NCBI RefSeq assembly: GCF_011752625.1
Contig: NZ_VWXD01000003.1
Coordinates: 1-64,000, forward strand
DNA length: 64,000 nucleotides
Direction: 5' to 3'
Source: Candidatus Pantoea formicae
GTDB lineage: Bacteria; Pseudomonadota; Gammaproteobacteria; Enterobacterales; Enterobacteriaceae
The position numbers were made by a program, and so were the translations under genes. Positions 63,603 to 64,000 of this stretch are shown here, one piece after another; positions within the stretch are counted from its first letter, which is position 1; the number at the start of each line of letters is the position of its first letter. The notes beneath the pieces were generated by a model. That model saw only the letters and a list, made by a program, of their open reading frames with translations. It did no database searches and was not told the DNA's origin.

Positions 63603-64000
63603 ATGAAAAGAGCAGGTTTAGCTATTTTGATTCTGTCAGCAAGCGGTCTCAGTGCCGCTGAAACCATCACACTGCGTATTGCCGATCAAAAAGGAAATAT
63701 GCACGCCGAGATGGAGGCGGCACAGCAGTTAAACAACCTCAACTATAAAATCGAATGGGCAGAGTTTCCGGCTGCAGCGCCATTAGCGGAAGCTCTGAAT
63801 GCGGGGGCGGTCGATGCCGGTATTATCGGCGATGCACCCCTGCTGTTTTCACTGGCAGCCGGTTCTCAGGTCAAAGCCGTCGCGGTAAGTAAATCGGTGC
63901 CTGAAGGTCTGGCGGTGCTGGTGAACCCCGATTCAGCGATTAAAACGGTGGCCGACCTGAAAGGGAAAAATATCGCTACTGGTCGTGGCTCTATCGGTCA
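63603..64000 (+). CDS. ABC transporter substrate-binding protein, sulfonate/nitrate type (partial)
   Basis: The first 132 codons before the window ends. Signal peptide (MKRAGLAILILSASGLSAAE, cleavage about 19). The mature part, LRIADQKGNMHAEMEAAQQLNN...EWAEFPAAAPLAEALNAGAVDAGIIGDAPLLFSLAAG, is the SsuA/TauA/NMT1 pattern that binds aliphatic sulfonates, taurine or related compounds. Partners (permease, ATPase, monooxygenase) would lie to the right. Substrate unknown. Confidence 0.85.
   Translation, partial: MKRAGLAILILSASGLSAAETITLRIADQKGNMHAEMEAAQQLNNLNYKIEWAEFPAAAPLAEALNAGAVDAGIIGDAPLLFSLAAGSQVKAVAVSKSVPEGLAVLVNPDSAIKTVADLKGKNIATGRGSIG

Noticed and set aside
1..64000. tRNA, rRNA, prophage or integron elements
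   Set aside because: I saw no cloverleaf-like tRNA ends, rRNA sequence, integrase or phage structural genes; a tRNAscan and phage search would be needed to exclude small remnants.

Overview
This 64-kb window is chromosomal DNA from a gammaproteobacterium of the order Enterobacterales, most likely a Pantoea/Erwinia-like member of the Erwiniaceae. The family call is inference. It rests on the strong resemblance of many proteins to E. coli and Klebsiella homologues, on conserved E. coli gene order, and on the mix of extras (long-form LeuA, OqxAB-RarA-OqxR, SrfABC, a tail-repeated RsxC). No rRNA, tRNA or CRISPR array was seen.

Layout. (1) 1-2656 is accessory: the end of an IS3-family element, a small membrane protein convergent with a DUF4225 protein, a frameshifted DUF3606 remnant, and a CTP-synthase-like amidotransferase domain protein. 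(2) 2731-11286 holds an MDR oxidoreductase, then nth and the rsxABCDGE electron-transport operon with ydgK and cnu. (3) 11287-25450 is a 14-kb sugar cluster: ytfQRT-yjfF (galactofuranose-type ABC importer), araBA, araFGH (arabinose ABC importer) and araC. (4) 25457-37212 resumes the E. coli order: ydgJ, add, malY, malX, malI, ydgA, manA, fumC, tus, with a Ter site in front of tus. Regions 2 and 4 together reproduce the E. coli segment tus-fumC-manA-ydgA-malI-malX-malY-add-ydgJ-cnu-ydgK-rsx-nth. Region 3 sits exactly between cnu and ydgJ, and fumA and the uid genes are absent. The Tus/Ter pair places the window near the replication terminus. (5) 37369-45118 has an MFS transporter and the complete multidrug-efflux locus oqxR / oqxBA / rarA, with a repeat-rich GC-dense non-coding block between oqxR and oqxB. 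(6) 45207-52606 has a barnase/barstar pair and the srfABC operon. (7) 52759-64000 is a series of regulator-plus-enzyme pairs: ydcO/ydcN, MarR/isochorismatase-like, pqqU, small DUF3606 and YcgZ-like proteins, TetR, a beta-hydroxyacid dehydrogenase with an AraC-type regulator, long-form leuA, and the start of a sulfonate/nitrate-type substrate-binding protein.

How the genes work together. The Rsx complex is an inner-membrane flavin/Fe-S electron pump that resets SoxR, and Nth repairs oxidised bases. The sugar cluster imports arabinose and furanose sugars and makes ribulose 5-phosphate, but araD is not in the window. MalI represses malXY through two visible operators. RarA and OqxR sit on either side of the OqxAB pump they are known to control in Klebsiella. 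Several intergenic palindromes look like operators for the adjacent regulator (YdcN, MarR, OqxR/RarA, AraC, MalI).

The least explained items are the DUF4225/membrane-protein pair, the two repeat-rich intergenic blocks (16.6-17.1 kb and 39.36-40.03 kb), the eight-repeat RsxC tail, and srfABC. None can be proven to be a new system from sequence alone.
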